Shown here: positions 10,701 to 22,679 of the stretch, piece by piece
Position numbering within the stretch: position 1 is the stretch's first letter
Layout: each line of letters opens with the position of its first letter
NCBI RefSeq assembly: GCF_021917145.1
Contig: NW_025813735.1
Coordinates: 1-64,000, forward strand
Direction: 5' to 3'
DNA from: Hypomesus transpacificus
Taxonomy: Eukaryota; Chordata; Actinopteri; Osmeriformes; Osmeridae
Length of the DNA stretch: 64,000 nucleotides
Notes under the pieces: model-generated
Told to the model about the DNA's origin: nothing
Database searches by the model: none
What the model saw: only the letters and a program-made list of their open reading frames with translations
Made by a program: the position numbers and the translations under genes

Positions 10701-13651
10701 TAGCAGAGCTAATTATAACCGTCCGTCCGTCATCTGCCGCTTGTCCGGGGATCGGGTCGCGGGGGCAGCGACCTAAGCAGGAAGGCCCAGACTTCCCTCC
10801 CCCCGGCCACTTCCACCAACTCTTCCTGGGGGACTCCGAGGCGTTCCCAGGCCAGCCGAGAGACATAGTCCCTCCAGCGTGTCCTGGGTCTTCCCCGGGG
10901 ACTCTTCCCAGTGGGAACAACTCACCAGGGAGGCGTCCAGGAGGCATCCTAATCAGATGCCCGAGCCACCTCAGCTGGCTCCTCTCGACGCGGAGGAGCA
11001 GCGGTTCTACTCTGAGCCCCTCCCGGATGACCGAGCTTATCATCCTCTCTCTAAGGGAGAGCCCGGACACCCTGCGGAGAAAGCTCATTTCGGCCGCTTG
11101 TATTCGCGATCTCGTTCTTTCGGTCACTACCCATAGTTCGTGACCATAGGTGAGGGTAGGAACATAGATCGACTGGTAAATAGAGAGCTTCGCCTTCTGA
11201 CTCAGCTCCTTCTTCACCACGACGGACCGATGCAGAGCCCGCATCACTGCGGACGCCGCACCGATCCGCCTGTCGACCTCGCGCTCCATTCTTCCCTCAC
11301 TCGTGAACAAGACCCCGAGATACTTGAACTCCTCCGCTTGGTTCAGGATCTCCTCCCCGACCCGGAGATGGCACTCCACCCTTTTCCGGTCGATTACCAT
11401 GGCCTCAGATTTGGAGGTGCTGATTCGCATCCCAGCCGCTTCACATTCGGTTGCGAACCGCTCCAGTGAGAGCTAAAGGTCACGGCCCGATGAAGCCAAC
11501 AGGACCACATCATCCGCAAAAAGCATCGACCCGATCATGAAGTCACCAAACCGGACCCCCTCAACACCCTGGCTGCGCCTAGAAATTCTGTCCATATAGG
11601 TAATGAACAGAATCGGTGACATAGGGCAGCCCTGGCGGAGTCCAACCCTCACCGGAAACAAGTTCGACTTACTACCGGCAATGCGGACCAAACTCTGGCA
11701 CCGGTCGTACAGGGACCGGACAGCCCCGATCAGGAAATCCGGTACCCCGTACTCTCGGAGCACCCCCCCACATGAGCCCCCGAGGGACATGGTCGAACGC
11801 CTTTTCCAAATCCACAAAACATGTGTAGACTGGTTGGGCGAACTCCATTGTACCCTCCAGGACTCCGCGGAGGGTATAAAGCTGGTCCACTGTTCCACGG
11901 CCAGGACGAAAACCACATTGCTCCTCCTGAATCCGAGGTTCGACAATCCGACGGACCCTCCTCTCCAGGACCCCTGAATAGACTTTCCCAGGGAGGCTGA
12001 GGAGTGTGATCCCCCTAAAGTTGGAGCACACCCTCCGGTCCCCCTTTTTAAAGAGGGGAACCACCACCCCGGTCTGCCAGTCCAGAGGCACTGTCCCCGA
12101 TGTCTAATGATGGCTAATTATAACAGGATATACTATTCTAGCATTGCTAATGATGGTACATTCAATTATGCTGACATTCCTAACTATGCCAGTTTACTGT
12201 ATATGATGCTAGCACTGCTAATGATGCTAGGATATGCTATGCTAGAATTGCTAATGATGTGCAGATATGCTCCTCTAGCATACTAATGACGCCAGGACAC
12301 TCCCCCAGGTGCCCGTGTCTGTGTGCAGCACTCCCTGCCCCCCTGGCACCTGGAAGGCGGCACAGAAGGGCCGACCAATCTGCTGCTTCGACTGTCTGCC
12401 CTGCTCAGAGAGGGAGGTCAGCAGAGAGACAGGTACCTGGGATTGACTGGGATCCTAATTCTAGATTCCAATTCTGATACTGACTCTGATTCTAAGTGAC
12501 TCTGATTCTGATCAGAACTGAGCTCTTCTCCCGACTCTGGCCCTTCCCTCTCAGGGTCAGTGGAATGCAGTCGGTGTCCTGAGAGGTTCTGGTCCAGCCC
12601 AGACCACACTGAGTGCATCCCCCAGCAGGTGGACTTCCTGTCCCTCAGCGACAGCATGGGAATCGTCCTGTCCGTCATCTCTGTTGTCGGGGCAACACTA
12701 ACAGCCGCAACCTTGATTACTTTTATTTGTCACCGACACACGCCACTGGTACGAGTACACTGGGTGATTTAGAACATGCTACACTGCTGTTACATCATTA
12801 CATAATTGTTGTCTTAAAAATTAGGTTTCCTTTATAATGTTTTTGTATTTATTAATCTCTTTAGGTGCGGGCCAACAACTCAGAGCTGAGCTTCCTGCTT
12901 CTGCTGTCACTCAAGCTGTGCTTCCTGTGTGCGCTGGCATTCATTGGTCAGCCCAGGCCTTGGTCCTGCATGCTGAGACACACCCTGTTTGGGATCAGCT
13001 TTGTGCTGTGCCTCTCCTGCCTGCTGAGCAGAACCATGGTGGTTCTGGTGGCCTTCCGCTCCACCCTCCCTGGAGAGAACCTGATGCGGTACCTGGGTCC
13101 AAACCAGCAGAGGCTGGGCATCTCTCTCTGCACGCTGGTACAGGTGGGCCTGACAAGCTTACAATGTAATGAACTACCAAGCAGTGGCTTCAGGGTTATA
13201 ACTGAAGGCTTTCTGTTCCCAGGTGCTGATCTGTGTGTTGTGGCTGTCCCTGGCCCCCCCTCGGCCTACAGAGAGGGGCATCAGAGGAGACCAGGGGCCC
13301 AAGATCTTGTTGGAGTGTGCTGTGGGCTCCATTGCAGGCTTCTCCCTGGTCCTGGGGTACATCGGCCTGCTGGCCTCCCTCTGCCTCCTCCTGGCCTTCC
13401 TGGCCAGGAAACTCCCAGACAACTTCAACGAGGCCAAGCTCATCACCTTCAGCATGCTGATCTTCTGCACCGTGTGGGTGGCGTTCGTCCCCGCCTACGT
13501 CAGCTCTCCGGGGAAGTACACGGTTGCCGTGGAGATCTTTGCCATCCTGGCCTCCAGTTACGGACTTCTGGTCTGCATTTTCGCCCCAAAGTGTTACATC
13601 ATCCTGCTGAGGCCTGAGAGGAACACCAAGAAACAGATGATGGCCAAATAA
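7727..13651 (+). CDS. Receptor gene A: OlfC/V2R-like class C GPCR, intact, 854 aa
   Basis: Eleven exons: 7727-7944, 8102-8393, 8591-8833, 9069-9164, 9538-9841, 9974-10128, 10294-10524, 12309-12432, 12555-12748, 12865-13143, 13223-13651. All junctions are GT-AG and the total is 2,565 nt with stop. Layout: signal peptide ([15 protein letters not shown]), ligand-binding domain to about residue 513, cysteine-rich domain 514-575 with nine Cys (519, 523, 538, 539, 542, 545, 559, 562, 575), then seven helices. The tail motifs [11 protein letters not shown] and PKCYIILL (834-841) are typical of V2R/OlfC rather than taste T1R. By alignment with the calcium-sensing receptor, the amino-acid-binding residues are Ser153-156, Ser176, Asp196, Tyr224 and Glu303. 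An in-frame upstream ATG at 7,697 would add ten residues and has a better context; I kept 7,727 because a splice-acceptor-like ctctccccag precedes it. Intron 7 holds a LINE. Confidence 0.85.
10720..12112 (-). mobile_element. 5'-truncated RTE-clade (Rex3-like) LINE in intron 7 of gene A
   Basis: On the minus strand this encodes the end of a non-LTR reverse transcriptase: [59 protein letters not shown], then [29 protein letters not shown] and [15 protein letters not shown]. The frame is broken, since these pieces lie in different frames, and the 5' part with the endonuclease is missing. The 3' end at 10,720 stops in GGACGG repeats, like the short repeated tails of RTE/Rex3 elements. A perfect 12-bp target-site duplication (gctaattataac) lies at 10,708-10,719 and 12,113-12,124. 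The copy is 1,393 bp and antisense to gene A. Confidence 0.9.
12113..12300. repeat. Degenerate GCTAGCATTGCTAATG minisatellite before exon 8 of gene A
   Basis: A loose repeat of about 20 bp built from gctagcat, tgctaatga and tgccag words. Equivalent arrays lie beside exon 8 in B (16,255-16,420), C (25,125-25,335), D (32,040-32,245), E (41,120-41,325), F (48,037-48,242) and G (57,105-57,280 and 58,040-58,245). Such an intronic repeat may help pairing and unequal exchange between the genes. Confidence 0.7.
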
Positions 13652-14696
13652 CATCAGGGCCTTCAATACTTTTATGTCGCAATACTTTACTTTGCTGTCG
13701 CATGCGTTTACTTTACTTTGTTGTTGCATGCATTTGCATAATGGTGCAGTGATATATGTTTCTCATTGTGACAGATTGCTAGCCTATTGATAAAGCTTTT
13801 GTGGAACTGAATGTTTTAATATGTGATAGAAAGTGAGCGCTACACTTTGCCAATTTACCACTCAGCTTCCGGAGATTTCTTTTGACAGAGGCATCTACGT
13901 ATCATGTTATGTCTAAACGTCTTTTGAATAATAATAAAGCACATAGTGTTTAGAACTGTTATTGTGTCTGTTTACTATGTCTGAGAAGGGGTGTGGTAAT
14001 TGGAGAAAACTCATGTGGGCTGGTTGTAATAATTTACAGCCTTCTGAGACCGAAGTGTGTTGCTTTTCTTCTACAATTCCTGTTGTAGAACGAGAGTAAC
14101 AAAGAATGTCCGTCTCCACCGACGACGTGGCCTAGGTTGGGTTTTATATCTAAAGTAACACCACACAAGACTGAGGAATTTCCCCCAAACATCAAAGACA
14201 ATAAAAGTGTCTGAAAGAGAGCAATTGTTTATGTCAACAGACAGAAAACACAGAGATAACTGTCTGATTTTCAGAAAAAACGGCCTGATGAAAACTAAAG
14301 ACAGTTACTGTCCTGATAGGACGTAACTGTAAATAAACTTTGTATTTCTGTAAGATAAGAATGGATATTAAAATGTAAGATCTCAATGAGGTAATATTAA
14401 ATAATAGAAGTTAGGATTCACATTTCAATTTACAAGTGACCCAAAATGGGTCCACAGTGTTACTGTAGACAGAAAAAAAAGAAACAATCATTGTTAATTG
14501 TTCCAACACAATGTATACTTTATTATTTTTTACGTTTATACCAAAGAAACGATCTTGAGCTGATTAGTAAGATTAGAGGCAAAGTGTGCTTTGTGAACAA
14601 CATTAACTTACAGTATATTAACATTACAAGATTCACAGACCTCAATGAAGTCACTAAAAGCAATAGCAAAGTATTATCATACAGAAGGCCTTGATG
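13652..14696. other. Convergent A-B intergenic region with a stranded upstream fragment
   Basis: Gene A's 3' flank runs to an AATAAA signal at 13,933-13,938. Bases about 13,975-14,155 resemble the sequence far upstream of the minus-strand genes: the words taattggggaga, aacgagagtaacaaagaatg and gggttttatatct recur at 23,090-23,265 upstream of B. No receptor follows this fragment in the expected orientation. Gene B's 3' flank occupies the right part, with a minus-strand AATAAA at 14,519-14,524. Confidence 0.6.
13933..13938 (+). terminator. Polyadenylation signal of gene A
   Basis: AATAAA about 280 bp after the stop codon, in AT-rich sequence. It is the first canonical hexamer I find downstream of the stop. 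Confidence 0.6.
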
Positions 14697-17600
14697 TTAT
14701 TTGGCCATCATCTGTTTCTTGGTGTTCCTCTCAGGCCTCAGCAGGATGATGTAACACTTTGGGGCGAAGATGCAGACCAGAAGTCCGTAACTGGAGGCCA
14801 GGATGGCAAAGATCTCCACGGCAACCGTGTACTTCCCCGGAGAGCTGACGTAAGCGGGGACGAACGCCACCCACACGGTGCAGAAGATCAGCATGCTGAA
14901 GGTGATGAGTTTGGCCTCGTTGAAGTTATCCGGGAGTTTCCTGGCCAAGAACGCCAGAAGGAGGCAAAGGGAGGCCAGCAGGCCAATGTACCCCAGGACC
15001 AGGGAGAAGCCCACCATGGAACCCACAGCACACTCCAACAAGATCTTGGGCCCGTGGTCTCCTCTGATGCCCCTCTCTGTAGGCCGAGGGGGGGCCAGGG
15101 ACAGCCACAACACACAGATCAGCACCTGGGAACAGAAAGCCTTCAGTTATAACCCTGAAGCCACTGCTTGGTAGTTCATTACATTGTAAGCTTGTCAGGC
15201 CCACCTGTACCAGCGTGCAGAGAGAGATGCCCAGCCTCTGCTGGTTGGGACCCAGGTACCGCATCAGGTTCTCTCCAGGGAGGGTGGAGCGGAAGGCCAC
15301 CAGAACCACCACGGTTCTGCTCAGCAGGCAGGAGAGGCACAGCACGAAGCTGATCCCAAACAGGGTGTGTCTCAGCATGCAGGACCAAGGCCTGGGCTGA
15401 CCAATGAACGCCAGCGCACACAGGAAGCAGAGCTTGAGTGACAGCAGAAGCAGGAAGCTCAGCTCTGAGTTGTTGGCCCGCACCTAAAGAGATTAATAGT
15501 TACAAAAACATTTTAAAGGAAACCTAATTTTGTAAGACAACAATGATGTTATGATGTAACAGCAGTGTAGAATGTTCTAAATCCGCCAGTATATTCGTAC
15601 CAGTGGCGTGTGTCGGTGACAAATAAAAGTAATCAAGGTTGCGGCTGTAAGTGTTGCCCCGACAACAGAGATGACGGACAGGACGATTCCCATGCTGTCG
15701 CTGAGGGACAGGTAGTCCACCTGCTGGGGGATGCACTCAGTGTGGTCTGGGCTGGACCAGAACCTCTCAGGACACCGACTGCATTCCACTGACCCTGAGA
15801 GGGAAGGGCCAGAGTCGGGAGAAGAGCTCAGTTCTGATCAGAATCAGAGTCACTTATCAAAGTCAGTCAGTATCAGAATCGGAATCTAGAATAAGAACAC
15901 AGTAGGGGTGAGAATCTTTTGGTACCTCACAATTCGATTCTTGAGGTCACAATTCAACAAAAAATCGATTCACATTTCTAATCAATTTTTTAAAATAATT
16001 TGTTTACATTTGTGAATCGATGTGAATCGCTAGAAGACTGAATCGTTATTCAAATGTGAGCGGATCCCCCCCCCCCCCCCCCCACACCCCTAGAATCCCA
16101 GTCAATCTCAGGTACCTGTCTCTCTGCTGACCTCCCCCTCTGAGCAGGGCAGACAGTCGAAGCAGCAGATTGGTCGGCCCTTCTGTGCCGCCTTCCAGGT
16201 GCCAGGGGGGCAGGGAGTGCTGCACACAGACACGGGCACCTGGGGGAGTGTCCTGGCATCATTAGCATGCTAGCATAGCAAATCTGCGCATCATTAGCAA
16301 TGCTAGCGTCATAGATCCTGTTATTGTTAGCAATAGCAATGCCAGCATCACTAATCCTGGCATTGCTAGCATCAAACAGTATACACACTGGCATCGATAG
16401 CAATGCTAACCTTATATACTGGCATCATTAGTGGATACTGTATGTAACTCTCCTCTTGCTTATATGTAGCAGTTTTATCGTGAGTTACAAAACGGCACGA
16501 GATCACCGCGGTTTAAAAAGCAGTGGGCTCGCACTGCGTCAGCGTTCCTCAGTTGGCGGTTAACATCTATAACCTGAGTGAGAAGCCATAGCGGCAACCT
16601 ACTCTCTACTTCCATTCTTTTTTCAGGTGGGTAAACGTCACACAATCGTTCATACAGTTGTAATTCGTTTTGTATAGCGTACCTTTATATTGTAGCACAT
16701 GTGCATTGTAGTAGGCCTATATTAGCTTTAGCGTTAGCTGTCTTTCTAGCTTACTATTCTAAAGTAGGGCGAGTACTTGTAGGTTGTTTTCAAACTACAC
16801 TTGTCAAACCATGTCGAAGGGAGTCACTGTAACGTTTGTCTGACTCGACTGATATACATTTATTAATGGTAGAGCAATAGTGTCATTTTCTAGTTCACAT
16901 TTTCTGTTGTTGTTGTTTCCTCCTAAATGTAGTCAAATGTACATGGTTAGAGCCAGGGCGCGAATCGCTAGACAGCAGTTAGTTTATCGTTTCCAAGGAA
17001 ACCAGACAGTTCACAGGTTGCAAAGTCCGTACACAGCAAGGAGGATAGCTGATTTTTAGCTCGAGAAAACGATAAACTGCAGACATATAAGCCTCGGTCA
17101 TCAATTGTATATAGCGGATGTTATCCCTAACTTCTCAGTGTGAGAAACGGTTGACAAATACAAGGTGTTGATGGTGTGAGAAATGTTTCAATTGTGTGAC
17201 TCTCACGGCGAATGCATGAGACTTTAGAATCCTGTATCTACCTGTTTTAGTGGCACGCTGGTAACTCGACCTCACATCATATTAATACATTAAGCAGAGA
17301 AGAATAGGCCTACAGTAGAGTACAGTAGAGCAGTGTTTTTCAAAGTCTGGGTCGCGACCCACGGGATGAAAATTTGGTCGGCAAATATGTTTTCATAATT
17401 ATTTTGTCATAGGCAGTGTTCGAACTGGGCCGGTACTCACTGGTACGCAGTACCGGCACTTCTACATTTTAACTCTTATGCGTACCGGCACTTTTGCTTG
17501 CGTACTCCTACTTCTCGCATGTAGCCGGCCCGTTACTACAGGACAGAGAAAGCGTCAGAGAGATTGGTAATCACCCTATCATGACGTGACTTACCAAAAT

Positions 17601-20600
17601 TTTTTGACGAATCACGTGAAGGCAAGCAGTCAGCCCACCCTATCAGAGGTTCGCTTCTCCACGGACACTAGTTCGAAAAAGCTGTCTGATTCCTGCATAA
17701 GTGCCTAACAGTTTTTCTCTGCTAAAAACCTAGAAACAAAAAAAGTGTGTTGAGTTTTGGAGTTTGTAAGTCGTTATGTTAGCCTGATTTCAGAAAGGTA
17801 CTAAAAGAACGCATGTGCCAGAGCCAGACACGTCAACAGAGGTCCAAGTCCAACCAGAAACATCGGGTACGAATCATGAGCTTCAAACTTGTTTAAATTA
17901 GGGCTGTCCCCGACTAAGATTTTCTTTGGTAGACCAAAATTCGACTAAAACGTCTGAAAATCGACTAATCGAACTTTGAAACGCTTGAAAATAAATAAAT
18001 AAACACATACAAACATTTTCGCGATCTGACTCAATGGCTGCTGGACATTGCAGATTCAGCCGCTAATAGCCTACTAATAATAAGACTCGTATCACCAGTC
18101 CTGTTGTTACCAAATGCCGATGGTATTTAGTATCTCTTAAAATGTACTACAAATTAAAAATATATATTTTTTTAATTTGTTTAACATAGTACGTAGAAGC
18201 TGAGAGAAACACGTTGCAACAGAGAAAGATTTTGTCTTGGGCGGAGAAGATAATGTCATTCGATTTGGATGTGATTCTTATAATAGGCATATTCCTTTTT
18301 CAACCCAGCGCGTCAGCATGAGTGAAGTAGGGCTAGACCAATTTCAGTTTTTCAGGTGGTAGGCTACATCATTTTCGACGTTGAACTATGAAAAATAAAC
18401 CGGCAGAGTTTGCATTCAACGTTTTTCAAATGTCTGCCATTTTGACTAATAACTCCGACAAAGTAGGCTACGGCAGAGTTTGTAGTTCTGCAGCCAATTG
18501 TGTTTGTGCCGTGTGCAAAATACCAAAGCAAAACAAAGCGCAGATTAACGAAAGGGAAAACAGTAACACCTTTTCTTTTAAATTAAATATTTTTAGAGTT
18601 GGTTTATTTGTCTTAAATAATATAATCTACAATTTCTGTTGAACATTTCGTTAATTCAGCAATGATGACCAAGAGCATATCGACCAGAAAATCGACTAGT
18701 CGACCATGTGAGGACAGCCCTCGTTTAAATAAATACATACACATGGCCGCGGGAACTAGGGGTGCTGAGGGTGCTGCAGAACCCCCTGACAGCACGAGAA
18801 TTTAAAATGATATGAATTGAAAATCAACCACCGCGGCACACCCCCTCAGTAGAGGACTGGCCATCGGGAGCACCGGGAGAAGAATAACAATGGAAAACCA
18901 GGCTAAGAAACGTAAGGGTGGGGCTGAACAATTGAGACAAAAATACATCAGCTTCACTAGGCAAGATTTTACCAATGAAAAAACGGCTATGTTTATTTTA
19001 CATAAAGCTCATAAAAAACTATTTTGTACTCAAATAAAGGCCCCAAATTTTTGCTTAGGCGCATGCTCGCATTAAGTGTGGAAGTACCTATTTTTCTTTC
19101 CAAACCAGCATCAAACACACACTGTGCGTGCATTAGCAGGGCAGCATATGGTGGCGTATATTATTACTGATGACAATTGTATATTTGCAAACAACCCTTT
19201 TCATATAATGTGGGTCGCGATGGTTTGTCATTTTGAAAATTTGGGTCACGAAAAAAAAGTTTGAAAACCACTGCAGTAGAGTAACAATTTTTCGAGAAAA
19301 AATCAATCAACTTTTCCCGAAAAAAATGGAATAAATTTTATACATTTCGAATACTTTTGAAAAAAGGAATAAATCAACACTTTCTTTTCCATACACAACA
19401 ATACGCCAAAAAGTTTCTAGTTTTCCCCCCCAAAATTGTAAAAAAATAAATAATTAAAATATTTTTTCTGCCTTTCAAAAAGAATCGAAACTAATTTTAC
19501 TATAAACAACAATACACTAAAAAAGTTTAAATATATGATCAAATACTAGCATTTGATTTACAGAATCACGTCATACGCTTTTAACAGTAACCTCTTCCAG
19601 ATATTTCAGTTGACAAAATACCACTAAAATACTAACCAAAATACTACATAGTATTGCTGCACCTTAGTTCGTATTTTTTCTAAATATCCTTGATTTCTTA
19701 CCTCACGTCCACTCCCAGCACCCCACATCACGTTCTCGATTTCCAGGTGAAACTGTCCCCCTGATCCATCAGATGACACAAAATGTCCAACGGTGGCAAA
19801 TTCTGCCCCACCCTGTGGGGTCACATGCCAGTTGATGATGTCATAGGAAGCAGGTGGATCTCCATTCTGGTTGAAGTGGACGGGATCACCCACATGTGTG
19901 GTGAAGTTCACACCTCTCAGGTACTGAACAATCTGTAACAGAGCAAACAACTCCCATTTTACAGTATTTGGTTGCATGATTACATGAAATCAGAATTAGA
20001 ATCAGAAAGGGATTTATTCGCCATGAAAGTTTGCACAGACAAGGAATTTGCTTTGGCAGGAAGGTGTATACAATGAACATATAGGAATCTCAAATTTAGA
20101 CATGAATAGATCAGAATAAAATAGGATGGAATAATTTGGATTGATAATCCCTTAAAGAATAATAATCCCTTTGATTACGTGTTTCTAAATCCTTATTCAG
20201 TATGATGTTAAAGGTCAGCTCACGTCTTTGGGCTGCAGGCGCTGGAGGTTGGGACACTGGTCTCCAGGAGGGCAGGCCAGCATGCCATGCAGAGCGTGGG
20301 CGATGGCGTACACTGCCTTGTACACGTTATAGGTGCCCCTCAGCTGTGACACGTCTGCGTACATACTCTCCCCCTCCACTGGGTTTGACAAATTGAAACA
20401 AGCAGATTTACATGAAAATCATGTCAAAGTGAGTCAATCAAGACCTTCTTTGTTATGAACAAGACAGTTTTCTTGTAACAGATAGCACTGACCTATGACC
20501 TCTGACCCTGAACACAGCCGAGCAGTGCCCTGACTGGCCTCCAAAGAACACCCAAACAGCTCTTCCCACAATTCCCTGAGGAAGGGGTCGTGATGGGGCG

Positions 20601-22679
20601 AGGGCCCGCCTGGCCTCAGCTGGGTCAGGAAGGCTCCCAGCCCAGGGATAGGGGCCCTCCGGAGGGCAAACCCGATGGTGCCGGCTAGCGAGGGGAGGTT
20701 CTGGGGGACCGAGAGGCTGGTGAAGGTGACCCAGGCCTCGCTAGCGATCCACTGCTTGTCTGTAATGTTCTGACGGACTACTTCTTTTAACAGAAACTGT
20801 AGGATAAAAAACAGTACAAGGCCGTGTTTACACTTTAAGCGCTGCCTTCAAAGCCTTTTGAGAGCTATCAACGCGAGAATTCTGTAACCTGTCAGTTGTC
20901 AGAAAGGCGCTTGACGTCACCCAGCACTTTTCTGAAAAGTTGTGGAAATTGAACTAAAAAAGACGTCGGGCGCTGCGCTTTTTTAGACGTTTTTCCTTTT
21001 CCCATAGGGTTGTATGTAAAAAGGCGCTGAAGGCAGCGCTTTTTTCTGAAAAAAGTGTACACGGGCATTCTCTGTGAAGATGTGACAATGGCAGATATCA
21101 GGGCCACATCAAATATAGGCATAGGGCATCTCTGCCCTACGATATTTTTCTGATGCATATAGCAAGAATACAACATAAAGCTGCAAGTGGAATATATCTG
21201 AGTATCTGAGACGGACTTGAACTAAGGAGACTCACCTGTGCATCCTGGGAGATGGCAAACACTACCACAACCGTGGCAGAGGACCTCTGGATGGTGTCAA
21301 CCACCCGACTGATCCTGCTCTGGGTATGGACCTTAGGGGAGGAGAAAAGGATGATTAGAGAGAGAGAAGAGAAGTGAAACTGAAGAGCAGTAAGAGAAAG
21401 AGGAAAGAGAGAAGAGAGAAAAGAATATATAAAATCAAAAACACAGAAACAGATACCAACACGAAAACAATAAGTTAGGTCTTCAGACAGTACTTTGGGG
21501 ACCTCAAAGAGAGAGAGAGAGATAGTGTGAAAGAGAGAAAGAGGAAAGCTTATACAGATGGATGAACAGACAGACTTGTCTAGAATACCTTGGGGATGAC
21601 CTCAGAGTAGGAGACACACACTCCAGAGCCCCTCAGCTCCTGCAGCAGCATTTGGACCCCGTACTTCCCGTAGTCATCGTCCCCAGACAACAAGCCCACC
21701 CAGGTCCAGCCCAGCCGGGACAGCAGCCAGGCCATGGCCCGCGCCTGGAAGGCATCGCTGGGAACAGTCCTGAAGAAGGAGGGGTACTTCCTACTGTCAC
21801 TCAAACATGCACAGGAAGCAAAGTAGCTCACCTGGGGGGAAAGGACAGAGAGGGGCAGAAAGAGAGACAAACAAAGAAAGAAACAAGAAATAAACCCAGG
21901 TAAATTTTTTCCTGGAAACACAGATGTCATCTTTAGATAGAAACAGTTTCTTGGCACAGCATCCCAGCAGAGTTAGGAGGGGGAAATAAGAAATAGTATT
22001 CATCCATACACGGAGCCTCCCTGCCTACCATGGGCAGGGTAAACACTCCCAGGGTCTGTGCCACCACGATGGAGGAGGAGGAGCGGTCGTCTCCAATGAT
22101 GACTGGCACCTCAGGGGTTGTGCCACAGTCTGTGCCTGATATGGAGTCTTCCTGCCCGGTCACCATGCCCAGGGCTGCCCCCAGGGTGGTGCCCTCGGCC
22201 AGGCAGGAGTCTGAGGCCAGGTACCCCAGCCTGAGACCAGGGAGGAGGCTAGGGTTGCGGTTCACCTCCCCCACAGCAAAGATCATGGTCTGGAGCCAGC
22301 GGTACGCACGCTGGTTAAAACTGGAGCAGGGACACAAGATAGAGGGAGGGAAAGGAGAAGAAAATAATTCTGGGTTTGCACAACTGCAAAGAGGGAGATT
22401 GAATCATTTCACAGACGACTTTAAATGTAATTGTATTAATTTGCTTTTACAAACCACTTACATGGTACAGTTAGTGTTGCTGCGCTTGCTCCTAAACTCT
22501 AGCTCAGGTTCTGGAGCTTCCACATGGATGGGGAACAGGCCCCCGATCACCACGTCCCCTGCCCGATATACACTGCCGGACACAGGCTTAGCCAATAGCA
22601 GGCAGGCCCCCCCTCCTGCCAGCCCCAGAACCAGCCCAGGGAGGCAGGCCAGCAACCACAGCCAGCCAGAGAGCCACAT
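14697..22679 (-). CDS. Receptor gene B: OlfC/V2R-like class C GPCR, intact, 854 aa, long intron 7
   Basis: Exons in transcription order: 22462-22679, 22029-22320, 21589-21831, 21236-21331, 20493-20796, 20224-20378, 19702-19932, 16116-16239, 15601-15794, 15205-15483, 14697-15125. Every exon length equals that of gene A and all boundaries are GT-AG. Differences from A include FNQ for FYQ at the start of exon 2, AVGEVNRNP for AVEEVNRNP, and FLLKEVV for ALMKEVV at the start of exon 5. The binding residues and nine cysteines are kept. Intron 7 is 3.46 kb, the longest in the cluster, and carries nested hAT elements; introns 4 and 8 carry MITEs. It is the first of six - strand genes and faces A tail-to-tail. 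I see no disabling change. Confidence 0.85.
15903..16092. mobile_element. hAT-type MITE in intron 8 of gene B
   Basis: The ends are inverted: TAGGGGTG... at 15,903 and ...CACCCCTAG at 16,092. The inside is AT-rich with repeated aatcgat words and a poly-C run at about 16,067-16,083. The other receptor genes read straight through this position, apart from an unrelated gain in C. A clean 8-bp target duplication is not visible, so the family call is tentative. Confidence 0.6.
16480..16640 (+). promoter_or_regulatory. Promoter/first-exon-like block in intron 7 of B, antisense to the receptor
   Basis: On the + strand this has a TATA-like ttaaaaag (about 16,513-16,520) after atcaccgcgg, then a GC-richer stretch (gttcctcagttggcggttaa), then tttcag followed by gtgggtaaacgtcac, which fits a 5' splice site. 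The same block is in D, F and G. It does not resemble the receptor promoter and may be a captured 5' end of another gene or a transposon end. Confidence 0.35.
17331..19273. mobile_element. hAT-family DNA transposon copy in intron 7 of gene B
   Basis: The ends are inverted: CAGTGTTTTTCAAAGTCTGG at the left and ...TTTGAAAACCACTG at the right, with a gggtcgcgac / gggtcacga word inside each. A perfect 8-bp target duplication (cagtagag) lies at 17,323-17,330 and 19,274-19,281. The 1,943-bp interior has no full transposase. A short + strand frame at about 18,890 starts [18 protein letters not shown], like the N-terminus of some hAT transposases. A second hAT is nested inside, and the stretch from 17,412 (a cagtgttcgaactggg word) could be a third element. 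Confidence 0.85.
17899..18722. mobile_element. Second hAT element nested in the first
   Basis: It begins TAGGGCTGTCC and ends GGACAGCCCTC, an inverted match of about 10 bp. The perfect 8-bp duplication gtttaaat lies at 17,891-17,898 and 18,723-18,730. At 824 bp with no transposase frame it is a non-autonomous copy. It lies wholly inside the outer element, so it inserted later. Confidence 0.85.
20821..21066. mobile_element. MITE in intron 4 of gene B
   Basis: The left end gccgtgtttacacttt and right end aagtgtacacgggc are inverted matches. Both carry an agcgctt-type word inside. Intron 4 of C, E and G lacks this block. About 246 bp, no coding capacity, superfamily not determined. Confidence 0.65.

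Noticed and set aside
7727-13651. Alternative identity as a taste receptor (T1R) or the calcium-sensing receptor
   Set aside because: The membrane end ([31 protein letters not shown]) and the short C-terminal tail fit V2R/OlfC. T1R lacks these words and the calcium-sensing receptor has a long tail.
18890-19075. Small + strand gene starting [15 protein letters not shown]
   Set aside because: It lies inside a hAT element and only its first residues resemble a transposase N-terminus; the rest is not conserved.
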